Of a stretch of 64,000 nucleotides of DNA, positions 29,050 to 37,463 are shown one piece after another (the stretch's first letter is position 1; every line of letters starts with the position of its first letter). The position numbers and the translations under genes were made by a program. Under the pieces are notes generated by a model. That model was given only the letters and a program-made list of their open reading frames with translations. It was not told the DNA's origin and did no database searches. The stretch is from Paracoccus salipaludis (GTDB lineage: Bacteria; Pseudomonadota; Alphaproteobacteria; Rhodobacterales; Rhodobacteraceae), in NCBI RefSeq assembly GCF_002287065.1, contig NZ_NSJZ01000004.1, positions 186,001 to 250,000 of the forward strand, written 5' to 3'.

Positions 29050-29961
29050 ATGCTGCTGCAAGGCTCGGGCGAGACGGCGCCGAACACCGCCGATTTCATC
29101 AAGGACGTGACCGAGGCGGACTTCATGGCCGAGGTCGTGGACGCCTCGATGCAGGTGCCGGTGATCGTCGACTTCTGGGCGCCCTGGTGCGGTCCCTGCA
29201 AGACGCTGGGCCCGCAGCTCGAGGCCGAGGTCGCCCGCCACAAGGGCCGTGTCCGCATGGCCAAGGTCAACGTGGACGAGAACCAGATGATCGCGGGCCA
29301 GCTGCGCGTGCAGTCGATCCCGACCGTTTACGCCTTCTTCCAGGGCCGCCCCGTGGATGCCTTCCAGGGCGCGATCCCGCAAAGCCAGATCAAGCAGTTC
29401 GTGGAAAAGCTGGTCGCCCTCGGGGGCGATGACGGCGGCCTCGGCGACGCCCTGGACGCCGCCGAGGCGATGCTGGCCGAGGGCGCGGCGCTGGACGCCG
29501 CCGAAACCTTCGCCGCGATCCTGGGCGAAGAGCCCGAGAATGCCCAGGCCTGGGGCGGGCTGGTCCGCGCGCATCTGGCCGCCGGCGACGCCGCATCCGC
29601 CGAGGAAGCCCTGGCGCAGGTGCCTGCGCCGGTCGCCAGCGCCGCCCCGGTCGAGGCCGCCCGCGCCCAGCTGGCGCTGGCGCGGCAGGCCGAGAAGGCC
29701 GGGCCGCTGGCCGAGCTTGAGGCGCGGGTGACCGCCGATCCCGCCGACCACCAGGCGCGCTTCGACTATGCGACCGCGCTGCATGCGGGGGGCCGGGTCG
29801 AGGAGGCGATCGACCAGCTGCTCGAATCCTTCCGGCGCGACCGCGACTGGAACGAGGGCGCGGCCAAGGCGCAGCTGCTGACGATCTTCGACGCGCTGCC
29901 CGCGACCGATCCGCTGGTCCAGAAGGGGCGCCGGCGGCTGTCGTCGCTGATCTTCGCGTGA
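29050..29961 (+). CDS. Thioredoxin-fold co-chaperone with TPR tail (CnoX/YbbN-like)
   Basis: A 303-residue protein. Residues 1-125 form a thioredoxin domain with an intact WCGPC site ([16 protein letters not shown]). The rest is helical TPR-like repeats as in YbbN/CnoX, a chaperedoxin that protects and hands substrates to GroEL and DnaK after oxidative stress. The GTG of the next gene overlaps its stop (GTGA), so the unit continues into the Lon-N and Trm112 genes. Confidence 0.87.
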   Translation: MLLQGSGETAPNTADFIKDVTEADFMAEVVDASMQVPVIVDFWAPWCGPCKTLGPQLEAEVARHKGRVRMAKVNVDENQMIAGQLRVQSIPTVYAFFQGRPVDAFQGAIPQSQIKQFVEKLVALGGDDGGLGDALDAAEAMLAEGAALDAAETFAAILGEEPENAQAWGGLVRAHLAAGDAASAEEALAQVPAPVASAAPVEAARAQLALARQAEKAGPLAELEARVTADPADHQARFDYATALHAGGRVEEAIDQLLESFRRDRDWNEGAAKAQLLTIFDALPATDPLVQKGRRRLSSLIFA

Positions 29962-30590
29962 CCCCCCGGGGCGCCCTGCCCGACACGATCCCGCTGTTTC
30001 CGCTCCCGGGCGCGGTGCTTCTGCCGCGCACGCGCCTGCCGCTGCACATCTTCGAGCCGCGCTATCTGCAGATGCTGGACGACGCGCTGAAATCCGGGCA
30101 CCGGCTGATCGGCATGATCCAGCCCATCGGCGACGGACTGGCCGCCGTGGGCACGGCGGGCCGCGTCACGATGTTTTCCGAAATGGACGACGGGCGGCTG
30201 ATGATCTCGCTGCGGGCCATCTCGCGCTTCCGGCTGGAGGAGGTGATCGAGGGCTTCACCCCCTATCTGCGCGGCCGGGTGGACTGGTCGCCCTTCAAGG
30301 CCGACCGCGCGCCCTCGGTGCCGCCCGACCAGGATTTCGACCGCCCGGCCTTCCTCGAGCGGCTGCAGCGCTACATGGACGAACGCGAGCTTTCGACCGA
30401 CTGGAACGCCGCCGAGGAAGCGGACGACGAGCTGCTGGTCAACAGCCTGTCCATGCTGCTGCCGCTGGGCGTCGAGGAAAAGCAGGCGCTGCTGGAGGCC
30501 GCGGACCTGCCCGCCCGGCGCGAGATGCTGGACGGGTTGCTGGAATACGCCCTGCACGGGGGCGGCGACGACGAGGAGATGCTGCATTGA
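29958..30590 (+). CDS. LON peptidase substrate-binding domain protein
   Basis: A 210-residue stand-alone Lon N-terminal domain ([26 protein letters not shown] at the start, TVTMFSE-like [13 protein letters not shown] later). No ATPase or protease domain follows, so it probably acts as an adaptor or binding protein; the role is not established. Starts with GTG overlapping the upstream stop by four bases, and ends overlapping the TTG of the Trm112 gene. Confidence 0.85.
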   Translation: MTPRGALPDTIPLFPLPGAVLLPRTRLPLHIFEPRYLQMLDDALKSGHRLIGMIQPIGDGLAAVGTAGRVTMFSEMDDGRLMISLRAISRFRLEEVIEGFTPYLRGRVDWSPFKADRAPSVPPDQDFDRPAFLERLQRYMDERELSTDWNAAEEADDELLVNSLSMLLPLGVEEKQALLEAADLPARREMLDGLLEYALHGGGDDEEMLH

Positions 30591-30781
30591 CGAACCAACC
30601 CGGCCCCGCCTTCGACCGGCACATGCTGGAGGCGCTGGTCTGCCCGGTCACGCATGGCCCCCTGGACTATGACGCGGCCCGGCAGGAACTGGTGTCGCGC
30701 ACGGCGGGGCTGGCCTTCCCCATCCGGGCGGGCATTCCGATCATGCTGGTCGGCGAGGCGCGCCAGATCAAGGCGGACTGA
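30587..30781 (+). CDS. Trm112 family protein
   Basis: Small 64-residue protein of the Trm112/YcaR family: [16 protein letters not shown] and [13 protein letters not shown]. In eukaryotes Trm112 activates methyltransferases; the bacterial role is unclear. Only one cysteine of the usual CPxC knuckle remains. It starts at TTG overlapping the upstream stop (TTGA). Confidence 0.83.
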   Translation: MTNQPGPAFDRHMLEALVCPVTHGPLDYDAARQELVSRTAGLAFPIRAGIPIMLVGEARQIKAD

Positions 30782-30798
30782 GCGCGGGGCCGTCGCAA

Positions 30799-30866
30799 GG
30801 GGGGCTGTCCGCCCCCCATCGCCCGGCGGCGATTCGCCCCGGGGGTATCCGGCTCGTGGAGGAAGG
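30799..30866 (-). repeat. Dispersed intergenic repeat, copy C, with terminator-like hairpin
   Basis: Read on the minus strand: CTTCCTCCACGAGCCGGATA followed by CCCCCGGGGCG, then the hairpin GGGGGGC/GCCCCCC (plus-strand 30799-30805 and 30811-30817, loop TGTCC). It lies between convergent genes Trm112 and argC, where it can act as a two-way terminator. Confidence 0.5.
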
Positions 30867-30868
30867 GC

Positions 30869-31774
30869 TCAGAGGCCCCTGTCCTCCTCGGCCCCGATCA
30901 TCAGGTTGAGGTTCTGCACCGCCGCACCCGATGCGCCCTTGCCGAGGTTGTCCAGAACCGCGACCAGCACCGCGCAGCCGTTCTCGTCGCTGCCATGGAC
31001 CGAAAGCCGCATCTCGTTGGTGTCGTTCAGGATCGTGGGGATCACCCGGGCCTCGGGCTCGACGACCCTGACGAAGCGCGCGTCCCGGTAATGCGCGGCC
31101 AGCGCGTCGCGCAGGTCGGCGAGCTTGCGGTTCCCGAGATGCAGGGGGATCTGCACGGCCATGCCCTGCGCGAACTGCCCCACCGAGGGCGCGAAGACGG
31201 GCCGGCGGGTCAGGCCCGAGTGCTTCATGATCTCGGGCAGGTGCTTGTGGCCCTGGCCCAGCGCATAAACGAAATGCGCGGGCGCGTCCCCGGCCTCCAT
31301 CTCGGCGATCAGTTCCTTGCCGCCGCCGGTATAGCCGGACACGGCATTGATCGAGGCGATCTCGTCCGGGGCCACCAGCCCGGCCGCGACCAGGGGGGCG
31401 GCCAGCGCGATGGCGCCGGTGGAATAGCAGCCGGGGTTCGAGACGCGGGCGGCACCCGCGATGGCCTCGCGCGCGCCGGGGGTCAGTTCGGGGAATCCGA
31501 AGACCCAGCCGTCGGCCACCCGGTGCGCGGTCGAGGCGTCGATGAAGCGCACGTCCAGCCCCTCGGCCAGCGCGACCGCTTCCTTCGCGGCGGCGTCGGG
31601 CAGGCAGAGGATGGCGATCTCGGCCTCGGCCAGCGCCGCGCGCCGCGCCTGCGGGTCCTTGCGGCGGGCAGGGTCGAGCTGGACCAGCTCGATGTCGGGG
31701 CGAGGGGCCAGACGCTCGCGGATCTGCAGCCCCGTGGTCCCGGCCTCGCCGTCGATGAACACCTTGTGCGCCAT
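30869..31774 (-). CDS. argC: N-acetyl-gamma-glutamyl-phosphate reductase, type 2
   Basis: Arginine biosynthesis enzyme that reduces acetylglutamyl phosphate with NADPH. The 301-residue protein belongs to the short type 2 form ([14 protein letters not shown] at the start). The catalytic cysteine is in [14 protein letters not shown] (about residue 117), and GHKHLPEI carries the conserved histidine. The ATG at 31774 fits. It lies 40 bases downstream of the DUF779 gene on the same strand. Confidence 0.93.
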   Translation of the reverse strand: MAHKVFIDGEAGTTGLQIRERLAPRPDIELVQLDPARRKDPQARRAALAEAEIAILCLPDAAAKEAVALAEGLDVRFIDASTAHRVADGWVFGFPELTPGAREAIAGAARVSNPGCYSTGAIALAAPLVAAGLVAPDEIASINAVSGYTGGGKELIAEMEAGDAPAHFVYALGQGHKHLPEIMKHSGLTRRPVFAPSVGQFAQGMAVQIPLHLGNRKLADLRDALAAHYRDARFVRVVEPEARVIPTILNDTNEMRLSVHGSDENGCAVLVAVLDNLGKGASGAAVQNLNLMIGAEEDRGL

Positions 31775-31814
31775 GTCGCCCCCTTTCGCCTGAGCCGCGA
31801 TGTGGCCCGTCCGC

Positions 31815-32144
31815 TCAGGCGGTGCAAGTGGGCGGGCGCAGGATGAAATGGCGGTCCAGCGCATTGTCGAGGCTGAAGCCCGACCCGCGGCCGGGCACCG
31901 CGTCCACCAGCAGGTCGGTGTCGGCCCAGGCTTCGGCCTGCAAGGCCCCGGTCCAGAAGGGGGCCGCGCCCACGGTGCCAAGCTGCACGTCGTTGCTGCC
32001 GATGCGGAAGTCGCCGTTGCGATAGACCATCGGCGCGGTGCCGTCGCAGCAGCCGCCCGACAGGTGGAACATGACCGAGCCGTGCGCGGCCTCGATCTCG
32101 GCCAGCAGGTCCAGCGCGGCGGGGGTGGCGGTGACGCGGTTCAT
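31815..32144 (-). CDS. DUF779 domain protein
   Basis: A 109-residue protein of unknown function. The cysteine pair in [13 protein letters not shown] and the C-terminal [19 protein letters not shown] segment identify DUF779. Family members are often encoded next to aldehyde dehydrogenases, but here the start overlaps the topoisomerase stop by four bases (ATGA). Possibly a metal- or thiol-handling protein; that is only inference from the cysteines. Confidence 0.82.
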   Translation of the reverse strand: MNRVTATPAALDLLAEIEAAHGSVMFHLSGGCCDGTAPMVYRNGDFRIGSNDVQLGTVGAAPFWTGALQAEAWADTDLLVDAVPGRGSGFSLDNALDRHFILRPPTCTA

Positions 32145-33199
32145 GCGGAAAGCCTTTGCCTGAGGAACTCCAGCACCTGCCGCTCTTCGGGGCGCAGCGC
32201 GGGCTTATCCAGTTCCTCGGCGATCTCCTCGCCGATTTCCAGCGCCAGTTCGTCGGACAGGTAGCTGTCGATCACCTGCGGGTGGACATAGCACTTGCGG
32301 CAGATCGTGGGGGTGTTGCCCAGGCGGGCCGAGACCTGCTCGATCGCCTCGCGAACATTGCGCTTGGCGGCGGCCTGGCTGTCGGCCTTTTCGTATTCCG
32401 CCAAGGCCAGCGCCGCCAGCACCGTGCCGGTCCAGGTGCGGAAGTCCTTGGCGGTGATGTCGGTGCCGGAAATCTCGCGCAGGTAAGCGTTCACGTCGCC
32501 CGAGGTGACGCTGCGCCGCTCGCCCTCGTCGTCGAGATACTGGAACAGGTGCTGGCCCGGCAGGTCCTGGCTGGCCTTGACGATCCGCGCCACGCGGCGG
32601 TCGCGGATGCCGAGGTCCCATTCCTTGCCGCTTTTCCCCTTGAAGCGGAAGCGGATCTGAGCGCCGTCCACCTTCACATGGCGGTCGTTCAGCGTGGTCA
32701 GCCCGTGCGACTTGTTCTGTTTGGCATAATCGGCGTTTCCGACGCGGATCATGGTGGTTTCCAGCAGGTGCACGACCGTCGCCAGCACCTTTTCGCGCGG
32801 CATCCCCCGGCGGCTCATGTCCTCGTCCACCCGCGCGCGCAGGGCCGGGAGGGCTGCGGCGAAATCCAGCATCCGCTCGTATTTGGTGCTGTCGCGGGCC
32901 TCGCGGAAGCGGGGGTGATAACGGTACTGCTTGCGCCCGCGCGCATCGCGGCCCGTGGCCTGGATGTGGCCGTTCGGATCGGCGCAGATCCAGACGTCCG
33001 TGTAGGCGGGCGGAATCGCCAGCGAGCGGATTCGGTCCAGCGTTTCCCGGTCCTTGACCGCCCTGCCCTCCGGGTCGCGGTAGCTGAAGCCCTTGCCCGC
33101 GCGGCGGCGGGTGATGCCGGGTTCCGAGTCGCTGACATAGACCAGCCCCGCGCTGATCGCGGCGTCCTGCGGATCGACGATACTGCCTGTCGCCATCAT
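32141..33199 (-). CDS. DNA topoisomerase IB (poxvirus-like)
   Basis: Type IB topoisomerase of 352 residues that relaxes supercoils through a 3'-phosphotyrosine. The N-terminal domain (FSYRDPEGRAVKD, IPPAYTDVWIC) precedes the catalytic domain with KFRFKGKSGKEW, TAKDFRTWTGTVLAA and the active tyrosine in ICRKCYVHPQVIDSYL near residue 310. Two adjacent ATGs at 33199 and 33196 are both possible. It heads a minus-strand set with DUF779 and argC. Confidence 0.92.
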   Translation of the reverse strand: MMATGSIVDPQDAAISAGLVYVSDSEPGITRRRAGKGFSYRDPEGRAVKDRETLDRIRSLAIPPAYTDVWICADPNGHIQATGRDARGRKQYRYHPRFREARDSTKYERMLDFAAALPALRARVDEDMSRRGMPREKVLATVVHLLETTMIRVGNADYAKQNKSHGLTTLNDRHVKVDGAQIRFRFKGKSGKEWDLGIRDRRVARIVKASQDLPGQHLFQYLDDEGERRSVTSGDVNAYLREISGTDITAKDFRTWTGTVLAALALAEYEKADSQAAAKRNVREAIEQVSARLGNTPTICRKCYVHPQVIDSYLSDELALEIGEEIAEELDKPALRPEERQVLEFLRQRLSA

Positions 33200-33257
33200 C
33201 CGCTCCCTGCGGCTGTGGCCCCGAACGCGGGGCGGGCCGGTTTGGTTCGCCGAGGGG

Positions 33258-34310
33258 TCAGTCCCATTCCATCTCGGCATAGGCGGCGGCGGCGTTCCTT
33301 GCGGTCGTCGCCTGGTAATCCGCCCAGCCCCCGGCCAGCGGGCCCATGGCCCCGGCCACGGCCGGGACCGCCGATGAAAGGCCCTGCCCTGCGTCCAGCG
33401 CCGCCCGCACAGCCTCGCGCAGCGCGGCGAGATAGGATTGCTGCGCGGCACTGGCCTCGGCGAAGGACGCGGCAACCGGCCCATGCCCGGGGATCACCGG
33501 CGCGCCCCCGTGCGGCTGGGCAAGCCAGTCGAGCCAGCCCTTCAGCGAGCCGTCCACCACCGGCGTCAGCCCCCGGAACAGCAGGTCGCCCGTGAACAGC
33601 GCCCCCGTGGCGCTGTCGCGCACGGTCAGGTCGCTGTCGGTATGGGCGCGGGGGGCGGGGGTCAGTTCCAAAGTCCGGCCGCCGAGGTCCAGCACCTCCG
33701 GCCCCGCGATGGTCCGGGTCGGGCCGATCAGGACCGTGCCCGCCCAGGCATCCGCACCGATCTGGGCGGGGATGCTTTCGGCCCAGGTGTCGCGGCGAAG
33801 CTCCAGCGCCTCGGGCAGGCGGGCGTCGGCGACGATCTCGGCGCCGGCTTCGGCGAAGACCTCGGCGCCCGCGATATGGTCGGGGTGCATGTGGGTCAGC
33901 ACCACGGGGCCGATGGGCTTGTCGGACAGGCGGCGGATGGCGGCGTAAAGCGCCTCGCCCTGCGCGCGCGATCCGCCGGGGTCGATCACCGCCACGCGGT
34001 CCCGGCCCAGGATGACGCCGAGGTTGGCGATCCGGCCCCCGTTTTCGGGGGAAAGCTGCGCATCGGCGCCGCGATACACGTGGACGCCCGCAGCGACCTC
34101 GGAAAGCTCAAGCGCCGGGGCCTCGGACAGGGGCGCGCAGCGCCGGTCCCGGCCGGTCAGGTCGGGGTGGGCGGCCAGCCACGCGGCGGCGGCCTCGCCG
34201 GCCAGAGCCTCGCAGGCGCCCATGTCCGGTGACTCCGCCGCAGGCAGCAGCCGGTCCGCGCAAGCCGAAGGATCGGCGGCAAGGCAGGCCGTCAGGATCA
34301 GGACATGCAT
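33258..34310 (-). CDS. Quinoprotein relay system zinc metallohydrolase (MBL fold, SoxH-like)
   Basis: A 350-residue metallo-beta-lactamase-fold protein. Metal ligands are in VLTHMHPDHIAGAEVF, the later histidine/aspartate in LFTGDLLFRG, and VIPGHGPV. The N-terminus (ILTACLAADPSACADRLLP) is typical of the family that accompanies PQQ dehydrogenases. It is divergent, with a 157-base gap, from the SoxYZ-like carrier gene, the usual partner. I infer a periplasmic or membrane-linked role in the same relay. No PQQ dehydrogenase is encoded in this window. Confidence 0.8.
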   Translation of the reverse strand: MHVLILTACLAADPSACADRLLPAAESPDMGACEALAGEAAAAWLAAHPDLTGRDRRCAPLSEAPALELSEVAAGVHVYRGADAQLSPENGGRIANLGVILGRDRVAVIDPGGSRAQGEALYAAIRRLSDKPIGPVVLTHMHPDHIAGAEVFAEAGAEIVADARLPEALELRRDTWAESIPAQIGADAWAGTVLIGPTRTIAGPEVLDLGGRTLELTPAPRAHTDSDLTVRDSATGALFTGDLLFRGLTPVVDGSLKGWLDWLAQPHGGAPVIPGHGPVAASFAEASAAQQSYLAALREAVRAALDAGQGLSSAVPAVAGAMGPLAGGWADYQATTARNAAAAYAEMEWD

Positions 34311-34467
34311 GGGCGGGCCTCCTTGCCCGAAGGATGACGCGCGCGGGCGCGGTGTGCATCAGGCAGGCCCGCTTCTACGACCTTCGTCGGGGTCGCCGCA
34401 CCCGCCCCCGCCTTGTCACCATTGTCCCGCATCCGCGCCGGTCCCACCGGCCAAAGGGAGATTCGCC

Positions 34468-35265
34468 ATGTCCCTTCCCCTTGCCGCCCCGATCCGGCTT
34501 GCCGCCCTTGCGATGGCACTTGCAGGAGCGCCCGCGCTGGCGGCGGAAAACCCGCTGCAACCCTCGCCCGCCTGGGAGGACATGCGGTCCAGCGTGACCG
34601 GCAGCGACATCGAGCCGCCGATCGACCCTGCCGTCTTCGACCTCGAGGCGCCGATGCGGGCGGAAAACCCCGCGCTGGTCCCGATCCGCGTCACCCAGGT
34701 CCCCGGCAGCCCGCGCATCACGAAGCTGGCGCTGGTCGTCGACCATAACCCCGCGCCCGTTGCCGGAGAGTTCACCTTCGGCCCCGCCACCGCGCCCCTG
34801 GACTTCGAGGTGCGGGTGCGGGTGGACGCCTATTCCGACGTCCGCGCCATCGCCACGCTGGAGGACGGGCGGCAGGTCATGGCCGGGCGCTTCGTCAAGG
34901 CCTCGGGCGGCTGCGCGGCGCCTGCGGGTGGCGGCGACAAGGCGCGCGAGGGGATGGGTGAGATGCGCTTCCGCAGCGAACCGCAGGGCGACCGGGCCAT
35001 GGGCACGCTGATGATCCGGCATCCCAACTTCTCGGGTCTCCAGCGCGATCAGGTGACGCTGCTGAACATCCCGGCCGAGTTCGTCCAGACCATCGAGCTG
35101 AAGCAGGGCGACGAGGTGCTGATGACGATGGAGGGCGGGATCTCGATTTCCGAGAACCCGGTGTTCCGCTTGGGCTACCGGCCCAACGGCCAGCCGGTCG
35201 CCGTTCATGCCGAGGACACCGACGGCCGCGTCTTCGACGCAAGCTTCCCGGCGGCGGGGGGCTGA
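34468..35265 (+). CDS. Quinoprotein dehydrogenase-associated SoxYZ-like carrier
   Basis: Periplasmic fusion of SoxY-like and SoxZ-like domains, 265 residues. A signal peptide ending at ALAA is followed by the SoxY-like part with the carrier cysteine in VKASGGCAAPAGGG (about residue 152), and then the SoxZ-like half (MIRHPNFSGLQRDQVT, GGISISENPVFRLGY). In sulfur oxidisers SoxYZ carries substrates on the cysteine; this fused family is found beside PQQ alcohol dehydrogenases. The ATG has AAAGGGAG at 34453-34460. It is divergent from the metallohydrolase. Confidence 0.85.
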   Translation: MSLPLAAPIRLAALAMALAGAPALAAENPLQPSPAWEDMRSSVTGSDIEPPIDPAVFDLEAPMRAENPALVPIRVTQVPGSPRITKLALVVDHNPAPVAGEFTFGPATAPLDFEVRVRVDAYSDVRAIATLEDGRQVMAGRFVKASGGCAAPAGGGDKAREGMGEMRFRSEPQGDRAMGTLMIRHPNFSGLQRDQVTLLNIPAEFVQTIELKQGDEVLMTMEGGISISENPVFRLGYRPNGQPVAVHAEDTDGRVFDASFPAAGG

Positions 35266-35325
35266 GCGGTTGCACGCGGCGGCCGGCGCTGTCAGGTTGC
35301 CCCCGCATCCGCGACGGGACCCTTC

Positions 35326-36384
35326 ATGATCGAGACACGCAAGCTGGGCGGGCTGACCGTCAGCGACATCTGCCTGGGCACCATGACCTTCGGCAAGGAC
35401 ACGCCCCCGGCCGAGGCGCTGGCCCTGATGGACCGGGCGCTGGACGCCGGGATCAGCTTCTGGGACACGGCCGAGATGTATCCGGTCAACCCCGCCGCCG
35501 CCGAGACCTATGGCCGGACCGAGGAGATCATCGGCGAATGGCTCGCCTCTCGCGGGCGGCGGGACGAGGTGCGGATCGCCACAAAGGCCAGCGGCCCGAA
35601 CGGCGGCCACACGCGCGGCGGCAAGGGCTTCGAGCCGGGCAACATCGCCGAAGCCGTGGACGAGTCGCTGCGGCGGCTGGGGACGGACCGCATCGACCTG
35701 TACCAGCTGCACTGGCCCAAGCGCGGCAGCTACGCCTTCCGCCAGAACTGGACCTACGACCCGAGCCGCGCCTCGAAGGCGCGCGCGCAGGAACACATGG
35801 AGGGCATCCTCGAGGCGCTGCGCGACGTGGTCGCCGCGGGCAAGGTGCGCGAGTTCGGCCTGTCGAATGAGACCGCCTGGGGCACCATGTCCTGGCTTGC
35901 GGCGGCCGAGCGGACGGGCGGCCCGCGCGTTGTCTCGGTGCAGAACGAATACGGCCCGCTGCACCGGCTTTACGACACCGACATGGCCGAGGTGGGCCAG
36001 AAGGAAAACGTGACGCTGCTGGCCTATTCGCCGCTGGCGGCGGGGCTGCTGACGGGAAAATACGCGGGTGGCGCCCTTCCCCAGGGCAGCCGCGCCGGGA
36101 ACGAGCGGCTGCGCGGCGGCGAGGGCGACCTGCACGGCCGCGTCACTCCGCGTGGACTGGCCGCGGCCGAGGCCTGGGGAAAGATGGCGCGCGGCCTCGG
36201 GCTCGACCCGGTCCACGCGGCCATCGCCTTCGTGCGGCAGCGGCCCTTTCCGGCGATCCCGATCCTCGGGGCGACGCGGCTGGCGCAGCTCGACCACCTG
36301 ATCGCCGGACTGGATGTCCGGCTGAACGCCGAGGCGATGCGCGCCATCGACGCCTTCCACCGCGCCCACCCCCTGCCCTTCTGA
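35326..36384 (+). CDS. Aldo/keto reductase (Tas-like)
   Basis: NADPH-dependent oxidoreductase of 352 residues with a TIM-barrel fold. The catalytic tetrad is visible as D in FWDTAEMYPV with its tyrosine, K in RIATKASG and H in YQLHWPKRG. The AEMYPVNPAAAETYGRTEEI stretch is typical of the E. coli Tas branch. Substrate unknown. Located 60 bases after the SoxYZ-like gene on the same strand. Confidence 0.88.
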   Translation: MIETRKLGGLTVSDICLGTMTFGKDTPPAEALALMDRALDAGISFWDTAEMYPVNPAAAETYGRTEEIIGEWLASRGRRDEVRIATKASGPNGGHTRGGKGFEPGNIAEAVDESLRRLGTDRIDLYQLHWPKRGSYAFRQNWTYDPSRASKARAQEHMEGILEALRDVVAAGKVREFGLSNETAWGTMSWLAAAERTGGPRVVSVQNEYGPLHRLYDTDMAEVGQKENVTLLAYSPLAAGLLTGKYAGGALPQGSRAGNERLRGGEGDLHGRVTPRGLAAAEAWGKMARGLGLDPVHAAIAFVRQRPFPAIPILGATRLAQLDHLIAGLDVRLNAEAMRAIDAFHRAHPLPF

Positions 36385-36467
36385 CGCTGCGGCGGAGACC
36401 CCGGGCGGGGGTTGCGGGTCCCGCCCGGCCCCGCATCATGGCCGCATCCGGCCACAAGGGGGGAACC

Positions 36468-37436
36468 ATGCTGCCGCCGATCCTGTCGAACCTGCGCCTG
36501 CCCGTGGTGGCCTCGCCCATGTTCATCGTCTCGGGCCCCGACCTGGTCATCGCCCAGTGCAAGGCGGGGATCGTGGGCTCGTTCCCTGCGCTGAACGCGC
36601 GCGAGGCCGACGGAGAGCCGCCGCTGCTGGACGCCTGGCTGCGGCGCATCCAGGAGGAACTGGACCGCCACAACCAGGCCAACCCCGACAGCCCGGCCGC
36701 GCCCTTCGCGGTGAACCAGATCGTCCACCGCTCGAACGCGCGGCTGGAACGCGACATCGAGATCTGCCACCGCCACAGGGTGCCGATCTGGATCACCTCG
36801 CTGGGCGCCCGCCCCGAGGTCAACGAGGCGGCCCATGACTGCGGCGGCATCACCCTGCACGACGTCATCAACGCCACCTTCGCCCGCAAGGCGCTGGAAA
36901 AGGGTGCGGACGGCCTGATCGCCGTCGCGGCGGGCGCGGGCGGCCATGCGGGGCCGCAAAGCCCCTTTGCGCTGATCCAGGAAATCCGCGAGTTCTTCGA
37001 CGGCCCGCTTCTGCTCTCGGGCTCCATCGCCACGGGGCGCGCCATCCTTGCCGCGCAGGCGATGGGGGCGGACCTCGCCTATATCGGCAGCCCCTTCATC
37101 GCGACCGCCGAAGCCAACGCCACCGCCGACTACAAGCGGATGATCGTGGAGTCGGGCGCCGAGGACATCGTCTACACCCCCGTCTTCACGGGCATCCACG
37201 GCAACTACCTCAAGCCCTCGATCCGCTCGGCCGGGATGGACCCCGAGGCGCTGGATGCCAGCCACGCCGAGGGAATGGACTTCGGCAAGTCAGGGGCCAA
37301 GGCCAAAGCCTGGAGCCAGATCTGGGGCTCGGGCCAGGGCATCGGCGCGGTGAAGGAGGTCGTGCCCGCGGGGGCGCTGGTGGACCGGCTCGCGGGCGAA
37401 TACGCCGAAGCGCGCCGGTCGCTGCTGGAGGGATAA
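36468..37436 (+). CDS. Nitronate monooxygenase family flavoprotein
   Basis: FMN-dependent enzyme of 322 residues that oxidises nitronates or propionate-3-nitronate. Landmarks are LPVVASPMFIVSGPDLVIAQ, AVNQIVHRSN, the FMN-loop AAGAGGHAGPQSPFAL with the histidine, and GSIATGRAILAAQAMGADLAYIGSPF. The ATG at 36468 has a G-rich ribosome site and fits the family start; an in-frame ATG at 36438 would add ten residues without homology. Ends at a short terminator-like hairpin. Confidence 0.88.
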   Translation: MLPPILSNLRLPVVASPMFIVSGPDLVIAQCKAGIVGSFPALNAREADGEPPLLDAWLRRIQEELDRHNQANPDSPAAPFAVNQIVHRSNARLERDIEICHRHRVPIWITSLGARPEVNEAAHDCGGITLHDVINATFARKALEKGADGLIAVAAGAGGHAGPQSPFALIQEIREFFDGPLLLSGSIATGRAILAAQAMGADLAYIGSPFIATAEANATADYKRMIVESGAEDIVYTPVFTGIHGNYLKPSIRSAGMDPEALDASHAEGMDFGKSGAKAKAWSQIWGSGQGIGAVKEVVPAGALVDRLAGEYAEARRSLLEG

Positions 37437-37442
37437 GGGGGA

Positions 37443-37459
37443 GGGGGCGCGAGGCCCCC
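37443..37459. terminator. Terminator-like hairpin between convergent genes
   Basis: GGGGGC (37443-37448) and GCCCCC (37454-37459), loop GCGAG, between the nitronate monooxygenase and permease stops. No clear T-run on either side. Confidence 0.5.
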
Positions 37460-37463
37460 GCCC

